Below, piece by piece: positions 8,832 through 16,702 of a stretch of 42,837 nucleotides of DNA. The stretch's first letter is position 1. Each line of letters begins with the position of its first letter. This DNA comes from Phytohabitans maris. GTDB lineage: Bacteria; Actinomycetota; Actinomycetes; Mycobacteriales; Micromonosporaceae. The stretch is taken from contig NZ_JAVHUY010000067.1 in assembly GCF_031085175.1 (NCBI RefSeq), positions 1-42,837 on the forward strand. The letters are read 5' to 3'. The notes under the pieces were generated by a model, which was not told where the DNA came from, searched no databases, and saw nothing but the letters and a program-made list of their open reading frames with translations. The translations under genes were made by a program, and so were the position numbers.

Positions 8832-8925
8832 CCCGCCGGCCGGCAGCACCCGGCAGGCCGGGTTGCCGAGCATCGATGACCAAGCCGGCCCGCCACCGCC
8901 GGGCGGACGGATGTGTGCCCGCGGG

Positions 8926-8970
8926 AAGCTCTGGAGCTGCCCCGTCTGTGCGTGCGACCGCACAGCTTCC
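8926..8970. terminator. Bidirectional hairpin between two convergent glycosyltransferases
   Basis: A 7-bp stem CTGTGCG / CGCACAG (8946-8952 and 8959-8965, loop TGCGAC) is nested in a wider repeat GGAAGCT / AGCTTCC (8927-8933, 8964-8970). It sits between the stops of the mannosyltransferase and GT2-A genes and could end both transcripts. Confidence 0.4.
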
Positions 8971-9041
8971 ACACACCTGCCGTGCACTTCGGCGCGAGCC
9001 TCGCAACTGAGGTGGGGCTTGGGCCGCGGAGCCGGCCGCGG

Positions 9042-10415
9042 CTACGCCTCCACGGCGACGGTGGCGCCGCCCGTCTCCGCGTTCCGCCGGGTCTTGGACC
9101 AGCCGTGCTTGCCGCGCAGGATACGGACGAAGGCACGCCAGGCCGTGACATAGAAGAGCAGTACGTATGCGGCATAGCTCAGTCCCCAGCCGATTCCCTG
9201 CCGCAGGCGGGCCGTCCGCTCGACCTTCAGGACGTAGATCGGGCCCCAGAGCGCGAACTGACCGATCCCGAGGGCCATCAGCACCGTCCAGGTCAGCCAC
9301 GCGTCCGCGGTAGCCGCGCCGAAAACCAGATCCGGGTGTACGACGGCCACGACGCCGAACGCGATGACCGGCAGGGCGTAGACGAACGTGCCGACGAGCT
9401 GGAGCCAGGGCTGAAGGAGGAAGTACGCCACCTCGATCGCGCCGAGGTTGGTCAGTGCCGGGTTGCGCCAGACGGCCGGCAGGTACTTGATGCAGAGCAT
9501 GTTCCCCTGTGACCAGCGGGTGCGCTGCGTGATGAGTCGGTCCAGCCGGGGCAGCCCTTCCTGGTCGACCCACGTGTCGTGCGCGAACGCCGTGCGGTAC
9601 CCGCGCAGGAGGAGGTGCACGCCGAGCTCGAAGTCCTCCAGCAGGGAGCCGTGCCATGGCCGCCGGTCGTCACCGGCCACGGCGTCGAGCGCGGACATCC
9701 GGGTGAACTGGCCGTTTCCCCCCATCCCCACGGTCCGGCTGTGGCGTCGGGCCAGTTGGAGCGCGAGGATCGGTCCTTGAAACTCGAGATCCTGCATCCG
9801 CACCAGCAGGCGGGCGAACGCGCTCCTCAGCCGGCCGGCCTTCGGACGCTGCGCGGCGAGCGGGTGGCGGTCGGTGCGATTCATCATCCGCACGCCGACC
9901 TGCACCGCCGCCACCCGGGCGTCTCCGAACCGCCGTGGTCCGGTGACGGCTTCGAGGCAGTCCCCGCGCAGCCGCCCGTCCGCGTCGACGACACACACGA
10001 TCGCGGACGTCCGGTCGATCTCCGGCGGCAGCCAGTCGTCCAGGTCCCGATACAGGGCGTTGAGCGCGTCGGACTTGCCCGTGCGGGCGTCGGGTAGGAC
10101 CCGCCGCCGGAGATGCACGTGGGAGTCCGTGTCGGCGATCGCCTGGACCTTGTCCGCCGTGCGATCGGTGGAGGCGTCGTCGGCTACCCAGACGTGCGCG
10201 TGCCGAAACTGCGACCGCAGATTGGCAATCGTGCCGCCGATGACCGCTTCCTCGTCCCGGCAGGGAATGAAGAAGTGCCACTCGTACCTGCCGGGGTCGC
10301 CCGAAGCGCCACGCCTCTGCGTCAGGTACGGCACCAGCAGCGCGCCCAGATAGCCGACGAACATCCCACCCATCACGAAGGCGGTCACCGACGTGAAGAG
10401 AAAGAGGTGGTTCAC
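9042..10415 (-). CDS. Family 2 processive glycosyltransferase (GT2-A), membrane-bound
   Basis: 457 residues: one N-terminal transmembrane helix, a cytosolic GT-A domain, and three to four C-terminal helices, the layout of cellulose/hyaluronan-synthase-like polymerases. All catalytic signatures are present: DDASTDRT (D79-D80), the metal-binding D144-A-D146, the general-base pair E260-D261, and Q297RTRW301. These enzymes polymerise nucleotide sugars while exporting the chain, so this is the likely builder of a surface glycan. Its GTG overlaps the TGA of the upstream LAATG gene (GTGA), so the two are translated together. A divergent epimerase gene could supply UDP-ManNAc. A degenerate paralogue (GT2-B) lies 23 kb away. 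The sugar and product are unknown. Confidence 0.88.
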   Translation of the reverse strand: MNHLFLFTSVTAFVMGGMFVGYLGALLVPYLTQRRGASGDPGRYEWHFFIPCRDEEAVIGGTIANLRSQFRHAHVWVADDASTDRTADKVQAIADTDSHVHLRRRVLPDARTGKSDALNALYRDLDDWLPPEIDRTSAIVCVVDADGRLRGDCLEAVTGPRRFGDARVAAVQVGVRMMNRTDRHPLAAQRPKAGRLRSAFARLLVRMQDLEFQGPILALQLARRHSRTVGMGGNGQFTRMSALDAVAGDDRRPWHGSLLEDFELGVHLLLRGYRTAFAHDTWVDQEGLPRLDRLITQRTRWSQGNMLCIKYLPAVWRNPALTNLGAIEVAYFLLQPWLQLVGTFVYALPVIAFGVVAVVHPDLVFGAATADAWLTWTVLMALGIGQFALWGPIYVLKVERTARLRQGIGWGLSYAAYVLLFYVTAWRAFVRILRGKHGWSKTRRNAETGGATVAVEA

Positions 10416-10621
10416 GAGCGGCGGTTCACTCCACCGCGCTCCACGACGAGCGCCGTACCGCCCGCGACCGCACGAGTCTTCTGAAGGCGCCAGCCCGACC
10501 GCATCAGCAGGACGCCAAGCGTCAACAGGACGAGGCCGACGAGCAGCATCCAGTTGACGCCGTACCCGATGCCGGTAGCGGCGAGTACAGGCGCACCGCC
10601 GGATATCGGCTTTCCATACAT
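10412..10621 (-). CDS. 69-residue membrane protein with an LAATG sorting-like motif
   Basis: The product starts MYGKPISGGAP, then has LAATG (residues 14-18), a hydrophobic segment (about 25-45) and a basic tail. This is the order of an actinobacterial sortase E signal (LAxTG, helix, positive charges). But there is no N-terminal export signal and almost nothing before the motif, so either the peptide is a minimal sortase substrate or the motif is incidental. Ribosome site GGGGGA sits 5 bases before the ATG. Its stop overlaps the GTG of GT2-A, pointing to an accessory role at the synthase, like small subunits of other exopolysaccharide synthases. No named family recognised. Confidence 0.65.
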   Translation of the reverse strand: MYGKPISGGAPVLAATGIGYGVNWMLLVGLVLLTLGVLLMRSGWRLQKTRAVAGGTALVVERGGVNRRS

Positions 10622-10842
10622 GTCTTTCCCCCGATGGTTGACGGACCTTCTGCCCCCGTACACGCGGGCTTCCCCGAGCCCGTGACGCCGTTCCGCCAAC
10701 TCCTCCGCCTCAATCCAATGAGGAGAGACAACCCGTGGAGCGCGTCACGGCGAACGCTCCTCATCGAGAAGCAGGCATTGCCTCGGCGGAACCGGCGCGC
10801 GCAGCGCGCTGGCGCCGTTAAGTCGCTTGCCATGGGGGAAAC
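10622..10842. promoter_or_regulatory. Divergent promoter region with an 8-bp inverted repeat
   Basis: These 221 bases separate the LAATG/GT2-A operon from wecB-A and must hold both promoters. ATGAGGAG (10718-10725) and CTCCTCAT (10757-10764) form an inverted repeat. A GGAACC element (near 10788), typical of ECF sigma -35 boxes, precedes wecB-A, but I could not identify a convincing -10. Confidence 0.4.
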
Positions 10843-11934
10843 ATGGGCACTATTGCCATTGTGCTGGGCACGAGACCAGAAATGATCAAGCTTGCGCCTA
10901 TCGCCGGCAGACTTGGGGATCGCGCTCGGATACTGCACACCGGCCAGCACTTCGACGACGCGCTCTCGTCCAGCATCCTTTCCGAAGTCAGTCTCACCGA
11001 GGTCGCCGCCCTCGGCATGGTGGGGGGCCGCAGCCGCGGCGTGCAGATCGGCGCCGCGCTCTGCGCGCTCGACGAGAACTTCGCCGCGAACCGGCCGGCG
11101 ATGGTGATGGTCCAGGGCGACACGAATGCCGCGCTGGCCGGCGCGCTGGCGGCGAACGCGCGCGGAATCCCGCTCGTACACGTCGAAGCGGGGCTGCGCA
11201 GCAACGACCGCGCCATGCCGGAGGAGCACAACCGCATCCTCATCGACCACATCTCCGACCTCCTCTGCGCGCCCACGGCGGGCAACATCGCCAACCTTCG
11301 CGCCGAGGGAATCGCCAGCCAGCGGATCCGGCTCACCGGAAACACCATCGTGGAGGCGGTCTGGCAACACCTGCCGTCCGCCGGTCGCCGCGACGAGATT
11401 CTCGGTGCGCACTCGGTCAAGCCCGACGCGTACGTGCTCGCCACCCTCCACCGGCCGGAGAACACGGACGATCCGGCGGCGCTGCGCACCATCGTCACCG
11501 AACTCTCCGACATCGCGTCAAACAGCCTGCCGGTCCTGCTCTCCATCCACCCCCGCACGCGGGCGGCGCTCGTCGCCAACGGACTGCTGGAGTCGCTGGA
11601 GCCGGTGAGCCAGCTGCCGCCGTTGCCGTACGGCGAGTTTCTGGCGCTGGCCCGGCACGCCGCGGTGATCGTGTCCGACTCCGGCGGCGTGCAGGAGGAG
11701 GTCACCGTCCTGAAGCGCCCCCTTGTCGTCGTGCGGCGGTCGACCGAGCGCCCGGAGTCGCTCCGGCACTTCGCCGCCCTGGTGACGCCCGGTCCCGCTC
11801 TGGGCGACGCGGTACGGCGGACGATCGCCTCCGCCCCGGATCTGGCCAACGCGCGCTGCCCGTACGGCGAACACGCCACCGCACGGATCGTCGAGGCGGT
11901 GAACGAGTTGCTGGCCCGTACGGCGGCTGCCTGA
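10843..11934 (+). CDS. wecB: UDP-N-acetylglucosamine 2-epimerase (WecB-A)
   Basis: 363 residues, the normal size of non-hydrolysing UDP-GlcNAc 2-epimerases, which interconvert UDP-GlcNAc and UDP-ManNAc. The signatures are complete: GTRPEMIK (10-16), QGDTN with Asp93, HVEAGLRS (113-120), PEEHNR (126-131), HRPENTD (from 203) and SDSGGVQEE. Asp93 and the two Glu positions correspond to catalytic residues of the E. coli enzyme. Cytosolic. Ribosome site GGGGGAA precedes the ATG. Next to a polymerising glycosyltransferase, it probably supplies UDP-ManNAc (or a derivative) for a surface polymer. It aligns without gaps to WecB-B at 15259. Confidence 0.93.
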   Translation: MGTIAIVLGTRPEMIKLAPIAGRLGDRARILHTGQHFDDALSSSILSEVSLTEVAALGMVGGRSRGVQIGAALCALDENFAANRPAMVMVQGDTNAALAGALAANARGIPLVHVEAGLRSNDRAMPEEHNRILIDHISDLLCAPTAGNIANLRAEGIASQRIRLTGNTIVEAVWQHLPSAGRRDEILGAHSVKPDAYVLATLHRPENTDDPAALRTIVTELSDIASNSLPVLLSIHPRTRAALVANGLLESLEPVSQLPPLPYGEFLALARHAAVIVSDSGGVQEEVTVLKRPLVVVRRSTERPESLRHFAALVTPGPALGDAVRRTIASAPDLANARCPYGEHATARIVEAVNELLARTAAA

Positions 11935-12187
11935 CCGGAGATACACCAAACCCGAACGGACCACGGATCGCCGGCGAACCCGCCGGCGATCTGCCGTTGG
12001 TTCTCCGTCTCGCGGTCCGCCGGCCGTCCGCGGAGCGGTTGTCACTGCGGGCACGAGCGTCACAAAGCCGATGGGTATTGCCGGGACGGCGGCGCAGAAA
12101 CGTGGAAGTTCATTCACTCTCCGGGACAGAGCGGCAGCCCGGCTGCGAGCATGTGGTCTCGTTCACCCCGCGATCAAGGAGGATCAG

Positions 12188-13354
12188 ATGTCGCACCCCG
12201 ACCTCGGCGGCATACGGCTCCAGCGGGCCGCGACCAGGGAAAACGCGGCGAAGGTAATCGCGCGCGGCGGAGCTCCGTACTACGGGTACAGCGAGCTCGC
12301 CGCCCCGGATGCCACATCGTGCACACCACAGCACCTGCGCCTGCTGCGCGTGGTGGACGACGACGATCCGACCAACCCGAGCGTCCATTGGAACAATGGC
12401 CATCTGCTGTACCAGATCGCCTATTTCTTCGGGCCGGCGAATTTCTACTACCGCTGGGCCGGGGAGTCCATGTGCCTCGCTCTGGAGACCGGCGATTCGC
12501 TGTTCAGCCTCCCTTTCCTCCAGCACTCGTTCGCCGCGCGCAAGGGCGGCGAGCCCACGTACGTGGTGACCCTGACCTACTCCGGGGGCCTCCACGGAAG
12601 AGCCCGCCACGAACTGTCCACGCTGGGCTACGACCGGGCTCGCGGTTTCGCGATGATGCCCGGGAGCGACTCGTACGCGGCGCTGCTCCGGTCGTTCCTG
12701 GACGCGTGGGCCATACCGGCGGTCGAGATGGGCCGGCGGACGAGCGTTCCCGCGGCCCGCTTCACCTCCATCATCACCGGTGAATCCGATCCGTCTCCCG
12801 CCGAGCTCGCGTCGATCGCGGCGGCCTTGAGCCTGAACGTCCGGGACCTGCTGCCGCTGATGGCGTACACCCGCAACGGGGTTCGGGTGCTCCGGGCGCG
12901 GGACGCCACCGGTTGGTCATATCCGGACGGCGACCGCCCGGCGTACTTCATCCGACCGCTGGCGGGCGATCCGCTGCATCCGCACACGACCGCCATCGAG
13001 GTTCGGCCGCTCTCCCTGTTCGACGGCGACGGCGGATGGCTGACGACACACCAGCATCAGTACGCCTACGTGGTCGGCGAATCGTCGGTGCGGTTCTGCT
13101 GGCGGGCCGGCGACGGCGTGTACGTCACCAAGCTGCGGCAGGGAGACTCGGTCTACGTCCAGCCCGGTGTGCCGGTCATGTTCAGCCCGACGACGCCACC
13201 CGACCCCAGGCTCCTGCTCCTGCGCACGGCCAACGCGATCAGCACCGACCTGCGCTTCGCCATCGGTGCGATGCCGCCTGACGGGCTCCTGCGGTACTGC
13301 CGCGGCACCCGGCTCCGGTACCCCGAGCGGCCGACCGAGCCGTTCCCCGCGTAG
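12188..13354 (+). CDS. Methylphosphonate synthase / HEPD-like non-heme iron oxygenase
   Basis: This 388-residue protein resembles hydroxyethylphosphonate dioxygenase (HEPD) and methylphosphonate synthase (MPnS) along its length: YYGYSELAAP (31-40), HWNNGHLLYQI (67-77), FGPANFYYRW, LPFLQHSF, a helix-turn-helix-like helical part (about 180-235, PAARFTSIITGESDPSPAEL), and a second cupin barrel (about 270-385, from HQHQYAYVVGE). HEPD binds iron with two His and a Glu; MPnS uses two His and a Gln four residues after the first His. Here H72, Q76 and H113 fit the MPnS pattern (spacing 4 and 41), and no Glu sits at the HEPD position. AAGGAGG 5 bases before ATG 12188 fixes the start. No PEP mutase or other phosphonate gene is in the window, so the substrate is open. 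Confidence 0.7.
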   Translation: MSHPDLGGIRLQRAATRENAAKVIARGGAPYYGYSELAAPDATSCTPQHLRLLRVVDDDDPTNPSVHWNNGHLLYQIAYFFGPANFYYRWAGESMCLALETGDSLFSLPFLQHSFAARKGGEPTYVVTLTYSGGLHGRARHELSTLGYDRARGFAMMPGSDSYAALLRSFLDAWAIPAVEMGRRTSVPAARFTSIITGESDPSPAELASIAAALSLNVRDLLPLMAYTRNGVRVLRARDATGWSYPDGDRPAYFIRPLAGDPLHPHTTAIEVRPLSLFDGDGGWLTTHQHQYAYVVGESSVRFCWRAGDGVYVTKLRQGDSVYVQPGVPVMFSPTTPPDPRLLLLRTANAISTDLRFAIGAMPPDGLLRYCRGTRLRYPERPTEPFPA

Positions 13355-13380
13355 CGGCCGGTAGCCACACGTCCTCTTCC

Positions 13381-14235
13381 TCACCCGGCCCGGCGGCCGG
13401 CCGCCGTGAGCGATCGCGGCTGTTCGGCGTGCGCGTCCGGGAACGCGTCACGATACGTCCGCGCCACGGGCTCGCGCTTGGCTCCGGTCAGTTCGCCGTT
13501 CAGTTCCAGCACCGTGTCGGCGCGCTGCTGGCAGTCGGCGCAGTATCGCAGGTGCTTGAGGACCTCGGCCGAGCCGCGGTCGGAGAGTCCACCTCGGACC
13601 CACGCGCCGAGCCGCTGTGTCGTCTTGTCGCACGCCGGCACGTCGGTGTGCTGTACGTGCATCTGGAGGTACGCCTGCCGCAGACCTTCACGCGCGCGGT
13701 AGGCGAGGGCGGCCACGGCGTTCGCCGAGAGACCCAGCGCGGGTGCCACCTTGGCCGGCGTCTGCCCTTCGACCTCGACCTGCCACAGCACGCTCTGCCA
13801 CCGCGCGGGCAGGGACGCCAGCGCCCGGGCGAGCGCGTTTCGCTGCCAGGCCGCGATCACCGGGTCCGGCGGCGCCACCGGCCGGCTCGCCTCGATGTGC
13901 TCCAGGTCGTCGTAGACGTCGACGTACCGCTCGCGGCGGACGCGGTCGATCGCGACGTTCCGCACGACGCGGATGAGGTACGGCAGAAAGTCGCCCCGCG
14001 GCCCTCCTCCCTCCTGGATCTTCGCCAGGAGGCGACCGAACGCCTCGGAGACGATGTCCTCGCGTTCGGCCAGATTGTCCGCCCATCTCGCGGCCGCACG
14101 GTGAGCGTGGCTGAAGTACTTCCGGTAAAGGACGGCGAATCCGTCGACTTCCCCCTGTCGCACCGCGAGCACGAGCTCCTGGTCGTCGGGGCGGTCCGAA
14201 CCGTCTTCACCGTAGCTCAACCCACCGTCATTCAT
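13381..14235 (-). CDS. ECF sigma factor with fused zinc-binding anti-sigma-like tail (Sigma-A)
   Basis: 284 residues: sigma region 2 (about 20-105, with DIVSEAFGRLL and the DNA-melting segment FLPYLIRVVRNVAIDR), region 4 (about 130-192, helix-turn-helix ALGLSANAVAALAYRAR), then a zinc-finger tail with C202, H228, C232 and C235 (HLRYCADC), the H-x3-C-x2-C pattern of ZAS anti-sigma domains. A fused ZAS can make a sigma factor self-inhibiting and redox- or metal-responsive. ATG 14235 is chosen over GTG 14250 because AAGGA lies 7 bases upstream. It converges on the MPnS-like gene (26 bases apart). The paralogue at 33779 lacks the zinc tail. Probable regulator of the surface locus. Confidence 0.88.
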   Translation of the reverse strand: MNDGGLSYGEDGSDRPDDQELVLAVRQGEVDGFAVLYRKYFSHAHRAAARWADNLAEREDIVSEAFGRLLAKIQEGGGPRGDFLPYLIRVVRNVAIDRVRRERYVDVYDDLEHIEASRPVAPPDPVIAAWQRNALARALASLPARWQSVLWQVEVEGQTPAKVAPALGLSANAVAALAYRAREGLRQAYLQMHVQHTDVPACDKTTQRLGAWVRGGLSDRGSAEVLKHLRYCADCQQRADTVLELNGELTGAKREPVARTYRDAFPDAHAEQPRSLTAAGRRAG

Positions 14236-15258
14236 TACCTGGTCCTTCACGACGTAGACTGATGGCTATTAGGCATGCCAGAGATCGCGCCGTCGCCCCT
14301 ACGGGACGACAGCCGTTCGAAGAACGTGTACTACTTTTGGGGTATACGAATGACGCCCGTAACGCCGTTAAAATAGGCGTGGCGCGTATGTTCTTACATA
14401 TTCCTACTTCGCGGAGTGAGAGCAGGCCGGATCGCACGCCGCACGCATTGGCCAGCCGGTTTCCGGCCATTTGGTGAGGCGCGTCAGCGAGCCGCCCTGT
14501 GCCGGGCAAGCAAAGAATCGTCGACGCTCAGGTGAGCGCCGACCGACAAACGGCACGGCGTATTACGCATGTCGCGGCAACGCGACCTACTTGGCTATGC
14601 GGACACCCAAATGTGAGCACTCCGTCACGGCAGTCTCAGTTCAGTGTGCCCAAAGCCGCCTCCCATTGCTCTATCGACGTCGCTGCGCCAACGCACTACC
14701 CCTGTCGTTTCCGTACACGTCTGTCCCCGGCGATTCATGACGCCGGGGTTGGTGGACTTTTTTCACTTGCACTTTCGGGGAATTCCAGGGAGGGCGCCGC
14801 GGCGGACAAAAGCCCACTTCAGCGGCGATCAGGAGCGTGGCGCTTATCGATCGCGGGAGTTCGGGGTGGACGCACGGCCGATGGACCTCTGCCCGTTCCG
14901 GACCACTCGGGAACAACACGGCCGACATGTTGGTCCCGAAGATCATGTCCTTCCTGTCGATCATCAGCTCGTTCCGTCCGCGGCACGGCCGGTGCTTCGT
15001 TTCCTTCCGTAGCCGGCGAGGTGCTCGGTGGCCGGCCCGGGGTGCCGCGCGAGACGCTCGGGCGTTCCACCGACCGACTCCACGGGGAGCGAAACGCAAC
15101 TGTGATGCCACAATCCCGGATTTCTTTCGATCACCGGACGGGTCGTCACCCGGTGTGCTAAGGCGCGCTCCACGCGTCGTCATGATGGGAGCGTCCCGTC
15201 GAGTAACCGGACGAAGGCACGCGGCTTCATCGGGTCCAACTCGTCAGGAGGTTGACAC
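14236..15258 (+). other. 1-kb gene-free region between Sigma-A and WecB-B
   Basis: No open frame here has protein-like composition plus a ribosome site. The first 500 bases are AT-richer than the rest of the window and should carry the sigma-A promoter on the minus strand. A hairpin followed by six T residues (14725-14763) points to a plus-strand transcript ending inside the region, possibly a small RNA or long leader. The last 20 bases hold the AGGAGG ribosome site of wecB-B. Confidence 0.5.
14725..14763 (+). terminator. Intrinsic-terminator-like hairpin with T-run
   Basis: CCCCGGCG (14725-14732) pairs perfectly with CGCCGGGG (14741-14748) around the loop ATTCATGA. After 9 bases comes TTTTTT (14758-14763). 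T-runs are rare in this GC-rich window. No plus-strand gene lies upstream, so it would end an unannotated transcript; the T-run is a little far from the stem. Confidence 0.5.
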
Positions 15259-16350
15259 ATGGGCGCGATCGCAATCGTGCTTGGTACCCGGTCCGAGATG
15301 ATCAAGCAGGCCCCACTCGCGAAAGCACTCGGCGACCGCGCGAGAATCCTCCACACCGGACAGGACTTCGACGGCGAGCTGTCGTCCGGCCTTCTCGCCG
15401 AGCTGGGCCTCCGGCGCGTGGCGGGGCTGGCGATGGTGGGTGGCCGACCCCGCGCCGAGCAGATCGGACTGGCGCTCACCGCCCTCGACGAGTACTTCAC
15501 CCGCCGGCGTCCAAGCGCGGTCGTCGTACACGGTGGCACGAACGCCGCAGTCGCCGGAGCTTTGGCCGCGAACGCGCGCCGGATACCGCTCGTGCATGTC
15601 GAGGCGGGGCTGCGCAGCTACGACCGCGACGTGCCGGAGGAACACAACCGGGTGCTCGTCGACCACCTGGCCGACCTGCTCTGCGCGCCGACGCCGGGAA
15701 ACGTCGTCAATCTCCGCGCCGAGTCGATCGGCGCCGACCGGGTTCGGCTGACGGGGAGCACGGTGGTGGACGCCGTGCGGCGGCATCTCCCCTCACCCGC
15801 CCAGCGCGCGACCGTCCTCCGGGCGCACGGAGCCAAGCCCGAGGACTACGTACTGGCGACCATCCACCGGCCGCGAAACACCGAGGATCGGGAAAGTCTC
15901 CGCGCGATCGTGCGGGAGCTGGCCGACATCGCCGCCGGGACCCTCCCGGTGCTGCTCTCCGTGCACCCCCGCACCCGGGAGGCGCTCGCCGCCACCGGCC
16001 TGCACGACGCGCTCCATCCGGTCATCCAGCTACCCCCGCTCCCGTACGGCGAGTTTCTCTCGCTGGCCAGCCACGCCGCGGTGCTGGTCTCCGACTCCGG
16101 CACCATCCAAGAGGAAGTCACGGTGCTGAAGCGGCCGCTGGTCGTCGTCGGGGCAGCGACCGAGCGCCCGGAGTCACTCGTCCACTTCGCCCGGCTCGCC
16201 GCCCCCGGACCGGGCATCGGCGACGGCGTACGAGAGATGGTTCACGCCCGGCCCGATCTGACGGACCTGCCTTGCCCGTACGGCGAGCACGCCACCAGCC
16301 GCATCGTCGAGGCGATCCAGGACCTGTTGGCCCGGCACCTCAGCCGGTGA
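15259..16350 (+). CDS. UDP-GlcNAc 2-epimerase paralogue with altered active site (WecB-B)
   Basis: 363 residues, aligning without gaps to WecB-A. The fold and most signatures are kept (HVEAGLRS, PEEHNR), but key places have changed: QGDT is HGGT (Asp93 to Gly), HRPEN is HRPRN (Glu206 to Arg), GTRPE is GTRSE, and SDSGG is SDSGT. The Asp corresponds to a residue needed for epimerisation in E. coli WecB, so this is probably a poor enzyme or a pseudoenzyme. The frame is intact, codon use is normal, and AGGAGG precedes the ATG by 7 bases, so it is likely expressed. It could regulate or scaffold WecB-A, bind a nucleotide sugar, or use another substrate. Confidence 0.85.
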   Translation: MGAIAIVLGTRSEMIKQAPLAKALGDRARILHTGQDFDGELSSGLLAELGLRRVAGLAMVGGRPRAEQIGLALTALDEYFTRRRPSAVVVHGGTNAAVAGALAANARRIPLVHVEAGLRSYDRDVPEEHNRVLVDHLADLLCAPTPGNVVNLRAESIGADRVRLTGSTVVDAVRRHLPSPAQRATVLRAHGAKPEDYVLATIHRPRNTEDRESLRAIVRELADIAAGTLPVLLSVHPRTREALAATGLHDALHPVIQLPPLPYGEFLSLASHAAVLVSDSGTIQEEVTVLKRPLVVVGAATERPESLVHFARLAAPGPGIGDGVREMVHARPDLTDLPCPYGEHATSRIVEAIQDLLARHLSR

Positions 16351-16360
16351 TTCACCACCG

Positions 16361-16376
16361 CGCCGGCACGCCGGCG
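16361..16376. terminator. GC hairpin between convergent genes
   Basis: CGCCGG / CCGGCG with loop CACG, between the stops of WecB-B and the HTH gene. Possibly a bidirectional terminator, without a T-run. Confidence 0.35.
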
Positions 16377-16390
16377 GGGGGTCAGAACCG

Positions 16391-16663
16391 TCATCGCTCC
16401 CCCTCCAGCGCCTCGCCGCACCGGTCACAGCACCGCCCGCCCGGGCCCGCGCGCCGGAGCGGTTCGGCAGCGCTGCCCCAGAGGTACTCGCGGAGCGCGA
16501 CCTCGGGTATGCGGTACGACTTGCCGAAGCGCACCGCGGGCAGGTCGCCCGAACGGATGAGACGGTGGACGGTCATTGCCGACACGCGCATGGCGGTCGC
16601 CAGCTCCGTCACGGTCAGGAATCGCGTGTCCGCGACGGTACCTCGAGAGTCTGTTGATTCCAC
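16391..16663 (-). CDS. Excisionase-like helix-turn-helix protein with Cys pair
   Basis: 90 residues from a GTG start. Residues 15-60 are an excisionase/MerR-type winged HTH (FLTVTELATAMRVSAMTVHR, then SGDLPAVRFGKSYRIPEVALREYL). The tail has C-C-x-x-C (CCDRC), perhaps a metal site. Small proteins of this type bind DNA as recombination directionality factors or transcription regulators. It follows the IS701-like gene by 39 bases on the same strand, and a tyrosine-recombinase relic lies 3 kb away, so an origin in an integrated element is possible. The start lacks a strong ribosome site, so it may depend on the gene upstream. Confidence 0.72.
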   Translation of the reverse strand: MESTDSRGTVADTRFLTVTELATAMRVSAMTVHRLIRSGDLPAVRFGKSYRIPEVALREYLWGSAAEPLRRAGPGGRCCDRCGEALEGER

Positions 16664-16702
16664 GGTGCTTTCAAGCGATCGGTCGGTGACGGTGGTGGTC
16701 GG

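Noticed and set aside
14671-14962. Minus-strand 90-codon frame (MIFGTNMSAVLF...) with AGGAAGG nearby
   Set aside because: Composition is not protein-like, it crosses the terminator hairpin, and the ribosome site is too close to the ATG.
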